The notes beneath the pieces are model-generated. The model did not search any database and was not told the origin of the DNA. It saw only the letters and a program-made list of their open reading frames with translations. The position numbers and the translations under genes are program-made. Shown here piece after piece: positions 1-9,445 of a DNA stretch of 64,000 nt (its first letter is position 1; every line of letters starts with the position of its first letter). The DNA comes from Palsa-883 sp963847615 (lineage in GTDB: Bacteria > Pseudomonadota > Alphaproteobacteria > Acetobacterales > Acetobacteraceae), in contig CAWKAN010000017.1 of NCBI GenBank assembly GCA_963847615.1, positions 62,001 to 126,000 of the forward strand, given 5' to 3'.

Positions 1-795
1 GGCGCAAGGCTTTGCTGCGCAGACCGATCGCGCGCGACGGGTCGGCTCGACGATCCTGGCGCGGGCAAGCCGGCGATGCCGTTCGCGGTGCGACATCCGG
101 TACTCGATTGCGTGAGCCGTTCCGACGGTTCGGCAAGCCGGCGGTTGACAAGCCTCCGCCCTTCGCCAAAGCGGGCAGGTCCAACCCGGCGGGATCGGGC
201 AGGTGGCTCGGCGGCACCATGCAGCTTCCGCCCCGCTTGATGTCGGGACGCGTGGCACTTCCGGGTCTTCGCCGGTTCGATCCGGGTTGCTGGTTATGCC
301 TGCAACGAACCGGGCAGGGGAGAGGCGGCTGGTGCCGCCGCAGGTGCCCCCCCGGGCGACGTCGCCGAAACCATCGCCAGGCGCAGCGTGCCAGAGGGCA
401 GCGTGCCAGAGGGCGGAATGCCAGAGGGCGGAATGCCAAAGGGCGGAATGCCAAAGGGCGGAATGCCAAAGGGCGGAATGCCAGAGGGGACAACGCGCAA
501 CCTGGCCCGGATTTGTCACCCTGTCGCGGGACAACGGCGAAGGGCGGTGGCGTGCTCCAAGCTACCACCGGGGCTTGTCGCACCGCCGCCGACACGGGGT
601 GCATTTGCAAGGCGCGAACACCCTTTGGCCCTACGGGGGCGCGGCAAGGATCGAGCCAGCGCCCGCTTGTGCTTGAGAAATCCGGACTGGTGAGCCACGC
701 ACAACCGCCGCTGACCGGCGCCACCGGCAGCGGCAAATCGACCGTCAAGCTGCGGCCGGCTGCGCTCGCGCAGCCGGCCTACCCCGCTGCCGGCG
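1..795. other. Gene-poor stretch at left edge
   Basis: Several open frames cross this GC-rich stretch on both strands, but none has a recognisable domain, a convincing ribosome binding site or natural-looking composition; they are rich in Arg, Pro and Gly as expected of random frames in such DNA. The only clear structure is the 15 bp minisatellite at 386-490. I see no gene I can support. Confidence 0.5.
386..490. repeat. 15 bp minisatellite, 7 units
   Basis: Seven head-to-tail 15 bp units with few substitutions (consensus gaatgccaaagggcg). The period is a multiple of three, so one forward frame reads as a pentapeptide repeat of the form MPKGG/MPEGG, but no gene around it can be supported. 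The unit resembles the 15 bp repeat at the start of nrdG (57220-57301), which also encodes a [MV]P-x-x-G pentapeptide. Confidence 0.9.
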
Positions 796-1236
796 TCAGT
801 GCAGGACGATCTCGACGCGGCGGTTTTGCGGTTCGCGGACGCCGGGGCCGGTCGGCACCAGCAGATGCGTCTCGCCGAAGCCCTGGATCGTGATGGCGTT
901 CTTCGGCACGCCGTCCTTGACCAGTTCGGCGGCCACCGCTTGGGCGCGGCGGATCGACAGGCCGTGGTTGTACTGCGGCATCCCCGAGGTATCGGTGTAA
1001 CCGTTCGCCTCGACCTTGGTGACCTGCATCTTGGTCGAGTTGTCAGCCGCTTCCTTGACGATCTGCTTGGCGCGGTCGCTCAGGTCGGCCTTGTCCCAGG
1101 CGAAGAACGTCAGGTAGGACCGCGGTGCCGGCGGCGGCGTGGCTGCCGCGGCCGGAGCCGGCGGCGGCGGCGAACTGCACGCCGCGAGTACGATAACGAT
1201 CGCCAACGGCGACAAGGCAGCCAGTAAGCGGCGCAT
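796..1236 (-). CDS. OmpA-family lipoprotein
   Basis: Likely anchors the outer membrane to peptidoglycan. The ATG at 1236 is chosen because it is preceded by a good GGGAGG-type ribosome binding site and gives a short lipoprotein signal peptide (MRRLLAAL...IVLAACSS, lipobox LAAC, Cys about residue 20). A Pro/Ala-rich linker follows, then a C-terminal OmpA-like peptidoglycan-binding domain (about residues 45-146) with the typical NGYTDTSG stretch, a RRAQAVAAELV helix and the ending GFGETHLLVPT...NRRVEI. At 146 residues it is a stand-alone Pal/OmpA-C type protein with no beta barrel. It is monocistronic as far as can be seen. The exact role (Pal-like or other) cannot be decided from sequence. Confidence 0.85.
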   Translation of the reverse strand: MRRLLAALSPLAIVIVLAACSSPPPPAPAAAATPPPAPRSYLTFFAWDKADLSDRAKQIVKEAADNSTKMQVTKVEANGYTDTSGMPQYNHGLSIRRAQAVAAELVKDGVPKNAITIQGFGETHLLVPTGPGVREPQNRRVEIVLH

Positions 1237-1805
1237 GCTCCATATCCTCCCACACTGCACGATCCTGATCAGGTCGGCTGGCATTTGCAAGCGCATCCCG
1301 AACGTTCCGACAATATTGACTGGCGGGACGATTGCAACCCCTCAGCGGTTGGCGACCGGTGGCGGCGCCCCACGTGATACCCGGTCTTCCTTGCCGCCAG
1401 CTGGATCGGTCGCTAGGTTTCAGTCGTCCACGCCGATCTGGGGAAGGCCGATTTAGATGAAAGGCCGATTTAGATGAAAGCATTGCCAACGGTCGGGGGC
1501 GCCAGCATCGGCTCCGCGTTGGTGCGCCACGCGCAGCGGCGCATCGGCCAGGCCGTGGCCAATGTCAACCGGGGGGAGCCGGGCCGCGTTGCTCATCTGA
1601 CGGATGGCGGGCCAGGAACGCGGCTGTCCAGGAACAACACGTTGCCGAGACGGGGGAAGCCCGGCGTTCCAGGTCGAAAATTTACCGGTTCGCGCGAAAC
1701 ATCCCGCTTCGGCAACGCGTGCCGCCTGCGACCGATCGAAAGGACATGGCTCGTTCCGGGGCGGACTCCAAGGGAGACGCAAAAAGCCGGCAAGGCCGCT
1801 CAGCC
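1237..1805. other. Intergenic region with 17 bp duplication
   Basis: No gene I can support. It contains a perfect tandem duplication of aaggccgatttagatga at 1444-1460 and 1461-1477. The rest is ordinary GC-rich DNA between the minus-strand lipoprotein gene and the plus-strand gene that follows. Confidence 0.5.
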
Positions 1806-2696
1806 ATGACGGCGCCGAGCGCGGTGCTTTATCTCACCCATATCTGGAACTCGGTCCACGCTTTGCGGTTCCGCCGCTTGACCCGGCAGGCAGCTGGCAT
1901 CGCGGATTGCTACGTACTTTTCCAGGATGCCGGCAACGACGTGCCCGGCAGGCATCCAGCCGAGGATGTGGACGCGGTCCATGTGTTCCGAGTATCTGAC
2001 CTGCCAGCCCGCCTGGGTTATGACTATCTCACCCCTGGAGGAATAGTTCCCGGCTGCACGCACTTTCCCCTGATCGATTTTGCGAAAACCCACTCCTATC
2101 AGGATTATTGGCTTATTGAGAGCGATGTTGAGTTCAGTGGCGATTGGGCCGACCTGCTCCGGGCGGGCGAGGCGACCAAGGCTGGCCTGTTGGCGGCCCA
2201 TGTGCGTCGACACAGCGAGGCACCAGCCTGGCCTTGGTGGTCCAGCTTGAGCAGGCGACAGCCGGCGGATACCGTCATCCCCAACCGAACTGACGAACTT
2301 CTGAAAGCGTTCTTGTGCCTCTATCGAATTTCTCGCGATGCGTTGCAAGTGATCGATCATTCGCATCGAGACGGTTGGACCGGTCATTCCGAGGTTATTC
2401 TGCCATCAGCGATCTCCAGCGCCGGCCTCGGCGTCGTTGACCTGATGAGGCTAAAAGCCTTCTACCAGGGAACCGCACCAAACCCGGACGCGGATGCAGC
2501 CGAATTGTCCACTCTGCGTTTTAGGCCCGAGATATCGTTACTTGAGTTCATCCGGAGGTTTTCGCCCCATACGATCTACCACCCGGTGAAAGAGGGATGG
2601 GCGTTCGATGGGACAGACATTGTTGTCGCGCGGCCAGGCGGGTGGATGAGGCTGAGTTTGGCTGCTCACGACTCTGACCTAACGTCCGCAGTTTGA
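1806..2696 (+). CDS. Hypothetical sugar-transferase-like protein
   Basis: A 296-residue soluble protein from the ATG at 1806; an upstream in-frame start at 1719 would add 29 residues of low-quality sequence. It begins APSAVLYLTHIWNS, has an acidic YWLIESDVEFSGDW segment around residue 110 that resembles the metal-binding ExD/DxD region of GT-A glycosyltransferases, and ends with a conserved-looking HTIYHPVKEGW stretch. There is no signal peptide or membrane segment. GC content is lower than in neighbouring genes, hinting at a surface-polysaccharide or transferred gene. The function is inferred from fold-like features only. Confidence 0.55.
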   Translation: MTAPSAVLYLTHIWNSVHALRFRRLTRQAAGIADCYVLFQDAGNDVPGRHPAEDVDAVHVFRVSDLPARLGYDYLTPGGIVPGCTHFPLIDFAKTHSYQDYWLIESDVEFSGDWADLLRAGEATKAGLLAAHVRRHSEAPAWPWWSSLSRRQPADTVIPNRTDELLKAFLCLYRISRDALQVIDHSHRDGWTGHSEVILPSAISSAGLGVVDLMRLKAFYQGTAPNPDADAAELSTLRFRPEISLLEFIRRFSPHTIYHPVKEGWAFDGTDIVVARPGGWMRLSLAAHDSDLTSAV

Positions 2697-3237
2697 CGGC
2701 TTGGCTGCAACGCGAGCCGCGGAGGTCCGCGCTTTTCCCCAAGCCCGCCGATCGTGGTGCCGAACCGGTGAGGAGGCGGTGGAGCGACGCAGGTATTTCG
2801 GCGTGATACTGCGCGACGCGAGCTGGCGCCGTGGCTTCGGCGGCGGGCCGGCAGGCCGGGAATGTTCCAGTGACCTTGTGCCTTCAGTTGGTTGGGAAAT
2901 GACCGGCGCTGGCTCGGCGGGCCGGGGTGCGTACGGGCGGTACGGCTGCGCATTCGTAGCCAATCCGGAATTTTGGCAACGTGCCTCGCGTCATTCGTGG
3001 TGGACAGGACCGCGCGGGGCTGGATAGCCGGCGTCGATGTCGTCATGGCCCGGGGGTCGGCACGCCGGTGCGGAACCGGGTGAGGTGGCCAGGGCAGCGC
3101 CAGCCCGCAGCAGCGTCACGCGGCTTGGCTTAGCAGGGTGAAGCGCATCCCGCGGCAAGCACCGGTCGATGCTGGCCACGGCGGCCCACCTGGGCCAATC
3201 CAGGTCGCCGGATTTGCCTGCGTCGTGGCTTGCCCGG
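2697..3237. other. Intergenic region left of the tRNA-Glu att site
   Basis: About 540 bp with only short Arg/Pro-rich frames on both strands; none looks like a protein gene. It is the DNA just outside the first copy of the tRNA-Glu core, so it probably belonged downstream of the tRNA-Glu gene before the elements inserted. Confidence 0.45.
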
Positions 3238-3281
3238 TGGCGTCCCGTACGGGAATCGAACCCGTGTTACCGCCGTGAAAG
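3238..3281 (-). repeat. att copy 1: tRNA-Glu 3' half (left end of element 1)
   Basis: A 44 bp copy of the 3' half of tRNA-Glu(TTC): CCA end, acceptor strand, T arm and anticodon arm up to the anticodon loop. It matches the core at 12136-12179 exactly and the complete tRNA at 22808-22852 except for one base. Beyond the anticodon loop (from 3282) similarity stops, so this is not a tRNA but the displaced end left by site-specific integration into the tRNA gene. Confidence 0.93.
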
Positions 3282-3380
3282 AGTGACAACATACCGTCCG
3301 TAGCGTTCCAATGCGTCGGGATATCCTCAGCCTTTCATAGCATTATGTTCCCGTGAGTCCCATTGCGTTCGATGCCGTAT

Positions 3381-3397
3381 ATGCCGTATATTTGCCG
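3381..3397 (+). promoter_or_regulatory. Candidate integrase arm site, left end of element 1
   Basis: The 17-mer atgccgtatatttgccg is repeated with a single mismatch at 12068-12084, just inside the other end of element 1. The block 3372-3400 holds further TGCCGTA copies (3373, 3382). It lies 100 bp inside att copy 1 and 24 bp upstream of the integrase ATG, so binding here could also control integrase transcription. The arm-site role is inferred from position and symmetry. Confidence 0.6.
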
Positions 3398-3420
3398 CAC
3401 GGCATACCGGAGGGCACGCC

Positions 3421-4719
3421 ATGCCTCGCAAGAGTTGGGATGAGCGGTTGGACACGCGGACGGCGCGGCTGAAGTTGGCGCCGCGACGGGAACCCTACTG
3501 GCGCAACATTCAGGATGGCCGCGCCATCGGGTATCGGCGGGTTGCGTCGGGCAAGGCTGGCAATTGGATCGCCCGCTGGTATGAGCCGACCGAAGGCCGG
3601 AGGTATCAGGCACTCGGGGCGGCGGATGACATGCTGGATGCGGACGGGGCGGATACCCTGTCGTTCTCACAGGCACAGGACCGGGCGCGGGCATGGTTCG
3701 CCGAGGTGCAGCGGACCGGCGGGCGGGTGGTGGAGCCAGTGACGGTGCGCGAGGCCATGACGGGATACGAGAGAGACTATGTGGCGCGTGGCGGCAAGGC
3801 TGCCACCGATCTGCGCACCACGGTTGCCGCGCACATCCTGCCGGCGCTCGGCGACAAGCTGGTGAACGACCTCACGTTCCCGGTGATCCGGGCATGGCAT
3901 CACAAGCTGGCGTCTGCGCCCGCCCGTCTGCGCACCAGGGCGGGGACGAAAACCCAGCGGGTGCGGAAATTGGCGGCGGACGACGCGGACGCGAACCGGG
4001 CACGGCGGGCGACGGCAAACCGGGTACTGACGGTCCTCAAAGCGGGGCTGTCACTCGCCTACCGCGAAGGCCAGGCATCGTCCGATGACGCCTGGCGTCG
4101 CGTGAAGCCGTTTCAAAACGTCGATGCGGCGCGGGTCCGCTACCTCGGCGACGATGAGGCCCGCAGGCTGGTGAACGCCTGCCCGGCCGATATACGCGGG
4201 CTGGTGTCGGCGGCGCTGCTGACAGGCTGCCGCTATGGCGAGTTGGTGAAGCTGCGGACGGCGGACTTTGATGCCGCCGGCCAGGTGCTGCACATCCGCG
4301 AGGCGAAAGGCGGCAAACCCCGCGCCGTGCCGCTCACTGACGACGCGCTGCGGTTCTTCGCCAGTGAGACGGCGGGCAAGCCGCGCGATGCGCTGATCCT
4401 GACGCGCGAGGATGGCGAACCCTGGGGCCAGTCGCATCAATTCCGCCCGCTGCGGGACGCCTGCGCAGCCGCCAGGATCACGCCCGCCGTCAGTTTCCAC
4501 ATCCTTCGACACACTTTCGCAACACGGCTGGTTTCGCGGGGGGTGCCCCTGTCGGTTTGCGCCGCCGCGCTCGGCAACACCGAGGCAATCTGCGCCAAGC
4601 ACTACCTGCACCTATCGCCCGGGTACGTCTCCGACACGATCCGCGCGCACGGCGGCGGGCTGGGCATTGTGCCCGAGGCCGGCGGCGCCGAGGTGGTGTC
4701 GATGAGGCGCCTGGCATAA
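3421..4719 (+). CDS. Tyrosine site-specific integrase (element 1)
   Basis: A 432-residue integrase that should recombine the tRNA-Glu 3' end with the element attachment site. The ATG at 3421 follows an rbs-like ggag and starts MPRKSWDERL. An N-terminal DNA-binding part (about residues 1-100) precedes a SAM-like core-binding domain (about 105-225) and the catalytic domain. The catalytic set is complete: Arg271 in TGCRYGEL, a lysine-bearing hairpin KGGKPRAV near 300, His360 and Arg363 in FHILRHTFA, and Tyr395 in KHYLHL. It lies 140 bp inside att copy 1, the usual place for an integrase, and is transcribed into the element. It is the only intact integrase of the two elements and may serve both. 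Confidence 0.95.
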   Translation: MPRKSWDERLDTRTARLKLAPRREPYWRNIQDGRAIGYRRVASGKAGNWIARWYEPTEGRRYQALGAADDMLDADGADTLSFSQAQDRARAWFAEVQRTGGRVVEPVTVREAMTGYERDYVARGGKAATDLRTTVAAHILPALGDKLVNDLTFPVIRAWHHKLASAPARLRTRAGTKTQRVRKLAADDADANRARRATANRVLTVLKAGLSLAYREGQASSDDAWRRVKPFQNVDAARVRYLGDDEARRLVNACPADIRGLVSAALLTGCRYGELVKLRTADFDAAGQVLHIREAKGGKPRAVPLTDDALRFFASETAGKPRDALILTREDGEPWGQSHQFRPLRDACAAARITPAVSFHILRHTFATRLVSRGVPLSVCAAALGNTEAICAKHYLHLSPGYVSDTIRAHGGGLGIVPEAGGAEVVSMRRLA

Positions 4720-5016
4720 CCGGACGGCGACGGCGCAACGCGGCGAACAAGCCGAGCGGAGGCGTTGCGCACGCGGCATGACCGCCCGCCTCTTGGCGGT
4801 TCGACGTCGTAAACGCTATGGAGGCTTGCGGAACGCCACTGTGACCGCCTAATATGCCTCGTGCTCGATTCGTCAACTTCTAGCAACCGCGCCGGGTGCT
4901 AGGCGACGACTCGAGGCTTTCCCATCAGCTCCAAGCCGCGCTGGCATGGGCCGATGTGCCGAACGTTCAACCGGAACGTCGGTGCTTCGCTCATTCCGCG
5001 CTGCGCTGGCGTCCTG
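4720..5016. other. Intergenic region between integrase and HTH gene
   Basis: About 300 bp without a supportable gene. It includes the likely promoter region of the small HTH protein starting at 5017, but I see no clear operator or terminator. Confidence 0.4.
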
Positions 5017-5304
5017 ATGGAGTTATCAAAAATGGCACCTCGCCCCCACTCGCTCTCGGCCGCACCTAGCGTGCTGCACGCGGCCGGCGCCACTGCACCC
5101 ACCGCATCCACCACGCCGGCGGCGCCTTTCGCCTTCTCGATCGCTGAGGGCGTTGCAGCGACCGGCGGCGCAATAACCAGAACGCGGATGTTTGCGCTGA
5201 TCCGCGCCGGTGAGGTTGACGCTCGCAAAGTTGGACGCAGGACCGTCATCGTCGCCGACAGCCTTCGCGACTACCTGATGCGCCAGCCGCGCGCCGTCGC
5301 CTGA
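5017..5304 (+). CDS. Excisionase-like HTH protein
   Basis: A small DNA-binding protein of 95 residues from the ATG at 5017 (an ATG at 5032 is equally possible). The N-terminal half is Ala/Pro/Thr-rich and probably unstructured. The C-terminal half has a MerR/excisionase-type winged helix: SIAEGVAATGG, then RMFALIRAGEVDARKVGRR, then a strand TVIVADSLRDYL. This is the HTH_17 layout of recombination directionality factors and element regulators. Its place next to the integrase supports an excisionase or regulator role; the target cannot be read from sequence. Confidence 0.7.
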   Translation: MELSKMAPRPHSLSAAPSVLHAAGATAPTASTTPAAPFAFSIAEGVAATGGAITRTRMFALIRAGEVDARKVGRRTVIVADSLRDYLMRQPRAVA

Positions 5305-5409
5305 AACGCAACCGCCCCGATGCGGCGGCACCGGGGCGGCGGATCGTGTCGAAGTTTACAGTGGACAACTGTAATTTCGCATGATCCGGCGTCCGGTGCA
5401 AGGTCCGCG

Positions 5410-6967
5410 TCGGCAGGGCAGCAATTCTCATTTTGCCCCTACAGCGTAACGAAGGGGCAGATTGCGCTGCCCCGGCCGGTTGTGGCGATCAAGGCCCGAG
5501 AGGCGGAGGTCTGGTGAACGCCAGCGTCCCGAGCAGGTGGTCCCATGAGGGGAACACCAGATAGGTGGTGATGGCTCGGAGGTGCTGGAAGAATCCCTGG
5601 CGGGTGCCGGCGGCGCACATGGCCGCGCGCCATGCCTGCCCGGCTAATTCGCATGCGGTGTGGCAGGCGAATGCCAACAGGTTCAGGGTGGCAAGCACGG
5701 TGGAGAGGTTCTGCTGACCGTGCCCGAAATTGTGTTCCAGGTGGTAGCCCTTGGTCTTCAGGGTGTTGAACGCCTCGTTTTCGATCTTCCAGCGAGCCCG
5801 GCCACAGGTCGCCAGCTCCGCCACATTGTGGGAACCCACGGGCAAGTCGGTGATGAAGCTGTTGCGGTAGGTCACCTTGCCGGCGGGATCGAGTATCTCG
5901 ATCATGAACCAGTTGACCTTCAGGGCGTCGTCGCCGTCACGCAGCGGCACGTCGGACAACCAGCGATAGCGGTGACGGCCGGATTTGCCGCGGACCCTGA
6001 CCCGCGTTGTCAGTTCCCCAAGCGCGACGCCGGTGCGGTATTCCTCGATCGTCTGGTGTGAAGCGGGCTTGCAGACGAAGATGAAATGCGCCCCCGCATC
6101 GAGCGCCGCCTGACAGGTCGGCTGGCGCGAGTACAGGTCATCACCCAGATACACCGGCTTGACCCGGGCATAGCGGGCGCCATGCGCCGCCAGCCAGCGC
6201 CGCATGGCGCGGCTCTCGCAGTCCTGCTTGCCGTGGCCATCCTGCGGAACGATGAACTCCGGCTCCAGCGGCACCGCATAGTTGTGGCCGGGGCAGACCA
6301 GCGTCGCGGCCAGCAGGGCGTGGTGGTATTCCACCTTGCCATTGCTGTGTTTGCGGGTTGAGCAGTTCGGACAGTGCAGCTCGGTCGAGCAGTAATACTC
6401 CGAGCCATCCAGTGCGATCAGCACATGGCCGTTGAGGACGCGCAGTTTGTCGATCGCGCCGGACTGCTCCAGTTCAGTAAGGGCCGCGGCGAATGCGGGA
6501 TGGAATTGCGCCGGCTCGACCGGGTCGAGCATCGCGCGGATCTGACTGTCGCCGGGGATCCGGTCCATTGCGAACAGGGTCTGGCAGTTGGACCGCCCCT
6601 GACCCGCCGCCAGATGCCGCTGATGCGCCAGGAAGGACGGGCTCTGCATGAAGTACGCGGAGAACGCGGCCAGGCCGAAATCCGCCATGGCATAGCTCGT
6701 ATTCTGCCCCTGCCGCTTGTCCGGGATCGACAGGCAGCAGCGCCGAACGGCAGCGATCAGGCGATCCGTGATGGTCACCATCCCACCGAATCGACAATGC
6801 CGCCGCGCCGGAAGCCACTATCTGCCTATCGCGGCCGATTTATCCGGGGCTGTGGCAATCCAGACTCACCACCGCACGCCAAACCCGGCATCGACGCCCC
6901 TCCAATACCCCCACCCGCCGCCAGAATGGGCAGCGTCAGCGCAAAATGAGAATTGCTGTCGGCAGGG
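5410..6967. mobile_element. Complete insertion sequence with 9 bp target duplication
   Basis: The IS body runs from 5419 to 6958 (1540 bp). Its ends are perfect 18 bp inverted repeats, cagcaattctcattttgc at 5419-5436 and its complement at 6941-6958. It is bracketed by the 9 bp direct repeat tcggcaggg (5410-5418 and 6959-6967), so insertion was simple and recent. One transposase gene fills most of it on the minus strand. It landed 20 bp upstream of the primase-like gene start (6979) and probably separates that gene from its original promoter. Confidence 0.95.
5489..6781 (-). CDS. DDE transposase (IS4/ISNCY-like)
   Basis: A 430-residue transposase of the IS at 5419-6958. It looks complete and active: an N-terminal region MVTITDRLIAAVRRC, a DDE-type catalytic core with ALDGSEYYCS around residue 120 and VYLGDDLYSRQPTC around 215, and a C-terminal WKIENEAFNTLKTKGYHLEHNF block carrying the catalytic glutamate. 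A CPNCSTRKH zinc-like motif follows the first Asp. The stop lies about 50 bp from the terminal repeat. The 9 bp target duplication fits an IS4-like element; the exact family needs a database comparison. Confidence 0.9.
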   Translation of the reverse strand: MVTITDRLIAAVRRCCLSIPDKRQGQNTSYAMADFGLAAFSAYFMQSPSFLAHQRHLAAGQGRSNCQTLFAMDRIPGDSQIRAMLDPVEPAQFHPAFAAALTELEQSGAIDKLRVLNGHVLIALDGSEYYCSTELHCPNCSTRKHSNGKVEYHHALLAATLVCPGHNYAVPLEPEFIVPQDGHGKQDCESRAMRRWLAAHGARYARVKPVYLGDDLYSRQPTCQAALDAGAHFIFVCKPASHQTIEEYRTGVALGELTTRVRVRGKSGRHRYRWLSDVPLRDGDDALKVNWFMIEILDPAGKVTYRNSFITDLPVGSHNVAELATCGRARWKIENEAFNTLKTKGYHLEHNFGHGQQNLSTVLATLNLLAFACHTACELAGQAWRAAMCAAGTRQGFFQHLRAITTYLVFPSWDHLLGTLAFTRPPPLGP

Positions 6968-6978
6968 AGACCTGCCGG

Positions 6979-7836
6979 ATGAATGCCACCGACATTGCAG
7001 CCCGGCTGGGCTTGAAGCGGTACCCGCGCTCTTGGCGCGGGCGCTGTCCGGCATGCGACTACTCGGGAACGTTCAGCGTGCGCGCCGGGCGCGATGGACG
7101 GGCGCTGCTGTTCTGCGCATCCTGCCAGGATCGCGATGCACTCGCCGATGCGGTGGCGCGTGCCGTCGGGGAGGAACGCCAACCGGAACCATGCGGCGAT
7201 CGCGACGCGCATGCTATCCGCCAGCGGAAACAGGATGCGGCGCTGCGACTGTGGCGCGGATCAGAATCCGCCATCGGCACGCCAGCCGATCGCTATCTGG
7301 CCGCGCGCGGGCTGATAGGCTTTGCCGCGTCGCCTGCGCTGCGGTTCCGGGAGACACCTGGCACCCGGAAGGCGGGCGGTTGCCAGCGATGATCGCGCTG
7401 GTATCTGACCCTTCGGGCAACCCCGTGGCAGTGCATCGCACGTTTCTCACGCGGGATGGCCGCAAGGCCATCGTGGAGCCTGCAAAGGCTTCGCTTGGCC
7501 CGGTATGGGGCGGCGCGATCCGGCTGCAAACGATTGAACCCGACAAGCCGCTGGTGATCGGTGAAGGTATCGAAACGGCGGCATCGGCGGGCCGCCTGAC
7601 GGGCTTCCCGGCGTGGGCGGCAATCTCGGCCGGCAACATGGCCAAGGGCCTTCTGCTGCCGCCAGAAGCCCGGCGCGTGGTGATCGCGGCGGACCCCGAT
7701 ACTGCCGGCAGGAAGGCCGCGCGGGATGCGTGGCTTCGGTGGCACGCCGAGGGCCGGAATCGTCCAGATCGCCACGCCGGACGGCGCGGGCGACTTCAAC
7801 GACATGCTCCGCGCGCGGGAGGTTGGCCATGTCTGA
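6979..7836 (+). CDS. Zinc-finger/Toprim primase-like protein, frameshifted
   Basis: Read across two frameshifts (near 7350 and 7757) this is one protein of about 285 residues. The N-terminal zinc finger CPACDYSG...CASCQD resembles the CHC2-type finger of DnaG-like primases. The middle part ends in a Toprim domain: VIGEGIETAASAGRLTG carries the conserved glutamate and VVIAADPDTAGRKAARDAW the DxD motif. It ends GAGDFNDMLRAREVGHV. Element replication is the likely role: the finger plus Toprim combination primes DNA synthesis in phages and plasmids. The stop overlaps the ATG of the DUF3631 gene, so both are co-transcribed. The upstream IS probably alters its expression. Confidence 0.75.
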
Positions 7837-9445
7837 TGCGGCCAGCTTCACCATCGCTGACACGCCACCGGACCCGCTCGACGGCTTGGCCGCGAGGGCG
7901 GCGTCCGATCCCGGGGCGCCATTCAAGCCGGACGCACTCGCCGCGCTGGCGCACCTTCGCCGCGCGGATCAAGCCGCTTTCGAGACGCTGCGCGACCAGT
8001 TGAAAGAGGCCGGGGTGCGCGTCACGAAGCTTGACGCCGCGATGGCCGCAGAGGCAGGCGGTGATGACAATGGCGGCGCGCCCAAGCAGGGCCGCGCCCT
8101 GACGCTGCCGGCGCCGGAGCCGTGGCCGGAGGCGGTCGGCGGCGCGGCATTGCTGGATAAGCTGGCTGCGTTCTTTGCCCGCCACGTCTTCCTGCCGGCC
8201 GGTTCAGCGGATGCGATGGCGGCGTGGGCAATCCATACCCACTGCTTCGCCCTGTTCCGGCACTCGCCCCGGCTCGCCTTCACGTCGCCTGAGCCGCGGT
8301 GCGGCAAGACAACCGCGCTCGACACGACGGAGCTGGTCTGCTGCAAGCCGTTGCCGACCGCGAATGTGACCGCTGCGGCAGTGTTCCGCACGATCGAGGC
8401 CGCCAGCCCGACGCTGCTGATTGATGAGGCCGATACATTCCTGCGTGACAATGAAGATTTGCGCGGCATCTTGAACGCCGGGCACAAGCGCGGTGGGCAA
8501 GTGATCCGGTGCGTTGGCGATGACGCCGAGCCGCGCGCCTTCGCGGTGTTCGGGCCGGCGGCAATTGCCGCGATCGGCCGCTTGCCCGGCACGATCGAGG
8601 ATCGCGCGATCGTGGTCCGGATGAAGCGTGCCACCCGCGCCGAGCGACCGGAGCCGCTGCGCGCCGCCGCGGAGGCCGAAGGGGCGGAACTCGCCCGCCG
8701 CTGCGCCCGATGGGTTGCCGACCACACCGACCGGCTGCGCGACGCCGATCCTGCCCTGCCGGCGGACATGTTCAATCGCACGGCCGACAACTGGCGCCCG
8801 CTGTTCGCCATCGCGGAAGCCGTGGGTGGCGGGTGGCCGGAACGGCTGGCAAAGGCCGCAGCGGCGCTGGCGCCGGATGACGCCGACGCCGAGGGCCGTG
8901 GCGTGCGGATGCTGGCGGACGTGCGGGCGATCTTCAACAAGCAGGAGCGGGCGATCCCCGACAAGCGGGAGGGGGACAAACTCTCCTCGGCCTACCTTTG
9001 CGAGGCACTGGCCGCCGACGCGACCGGCCCGTGGGCCGACTACAAGAACGGCAAGCCGATCGGGCAAGCGCAGCTTGCGCGTGCGCTAAAGCCGTTCGGG
9101 ATAATCCCGGGTACGGTGCGGATCGGCACCGCGACCCCGAAGGGGTACGAGCGCGCCGCGTTCGCCGAGGCTTGGTCCCGATACCTCCCGACCCCCGAGG
9201 ATGCCTCTCCGGCCGCAGAGGGGGGAATCGAGCCGCAACACCGCCACAACCCGCAGGAAACCGAGATTTTTGCCCCAGTCCAACCCGCCACAACAACGTA
9301 TCCTGTGGCGGAACGAAATACCCGGAAACCCGCCTCGGCCGCAGCTTGTGGCGGTGTTGCGGCTTCAAACCCCCCTCCATGGCGCGGTGCGGTCGCTGCC
9401 GGTGCTGGTTCGGCGGTGGATGGCGAGGCGGAGGGCGAGCTATGA
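7829..9445 (+). CDS. DUF3631 ATPase-like replication protein
   Basis: A 538-residue protein starting at the ATG that overlaps the end of the primase-like gene. Residues about 110-370 form a P-loop ATPase-like core: SPEPRCGKTTALD is the Walker A, TLLIDEADTFL the Walker B, then GHKRGGQVIRCVGDD and the arginine-rich IEDRAIVVRMKRA. This arrangement is the DUF3631 family found in phage and integrative-element replication modules. The C-terminal 90 residues are low complexity and may be out of register. It follows the primase-like gene directly, so primase plus helicase-like ATPase is the likely replication unit of element 1. Helicase activity is inferred. Confidence 0.85.
   Translation: MSDAASFTIADTPPDPLDGLAARAASDPGAPFKPDALAALAHLRRADQAAFETLRDQLKEAGVRVTKLDAAMAAEAGGDDNGGAPKQGRALTLPAPEPWPEAVGGAALLDKLAAFFARHVFLPAGSADAMAAWAIHTHCFALFRHSPRLAFTSPEPRCGKTTALDTTELVCCKPLPTANVTAAAVFRTIEAASPTLLIDEADTFLRDNEDLRGILNAGHKRGGQVIRCVGDDAEPRAFAVFGPAAIAAIGRLPGTIEDRAIVVRMKRATRAERPEPLRAAAEAEGAELARRCARWVADHTDRLRDADPALPADMFNRTADNWRPLFAIAEAVGGGWPERLAKAAAALAPDDADAEGRGVRMLADVRAIFNKQERAIPDKREGDKLSSAYLCEALAADATGPWADYKNGKPIGQAQLARALKPFGIIPGTVRIGTATPKGYERAAFAEAWSRYLPTPEDASPAAEGGIEPQHRHNPQETEIFAPVQPATTTYPVAERNTRKPASAAACGGVAASNPPPWRGAVAAGAGSAVDGEAEGEL

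Noticed and set aside
386..490. CRISPR array
   Set aside because: Units are adjacent 15 bp copies without spacers and no cas gene is near; it is a minisatellite.
12..893. A 293-codon plus-strand frame at the left edge
   Set aside because: Composition is dominated by Arg/Gly from the minisatellite, and it overlaps the end of the OmpA-like lipoprotein on the other strand.
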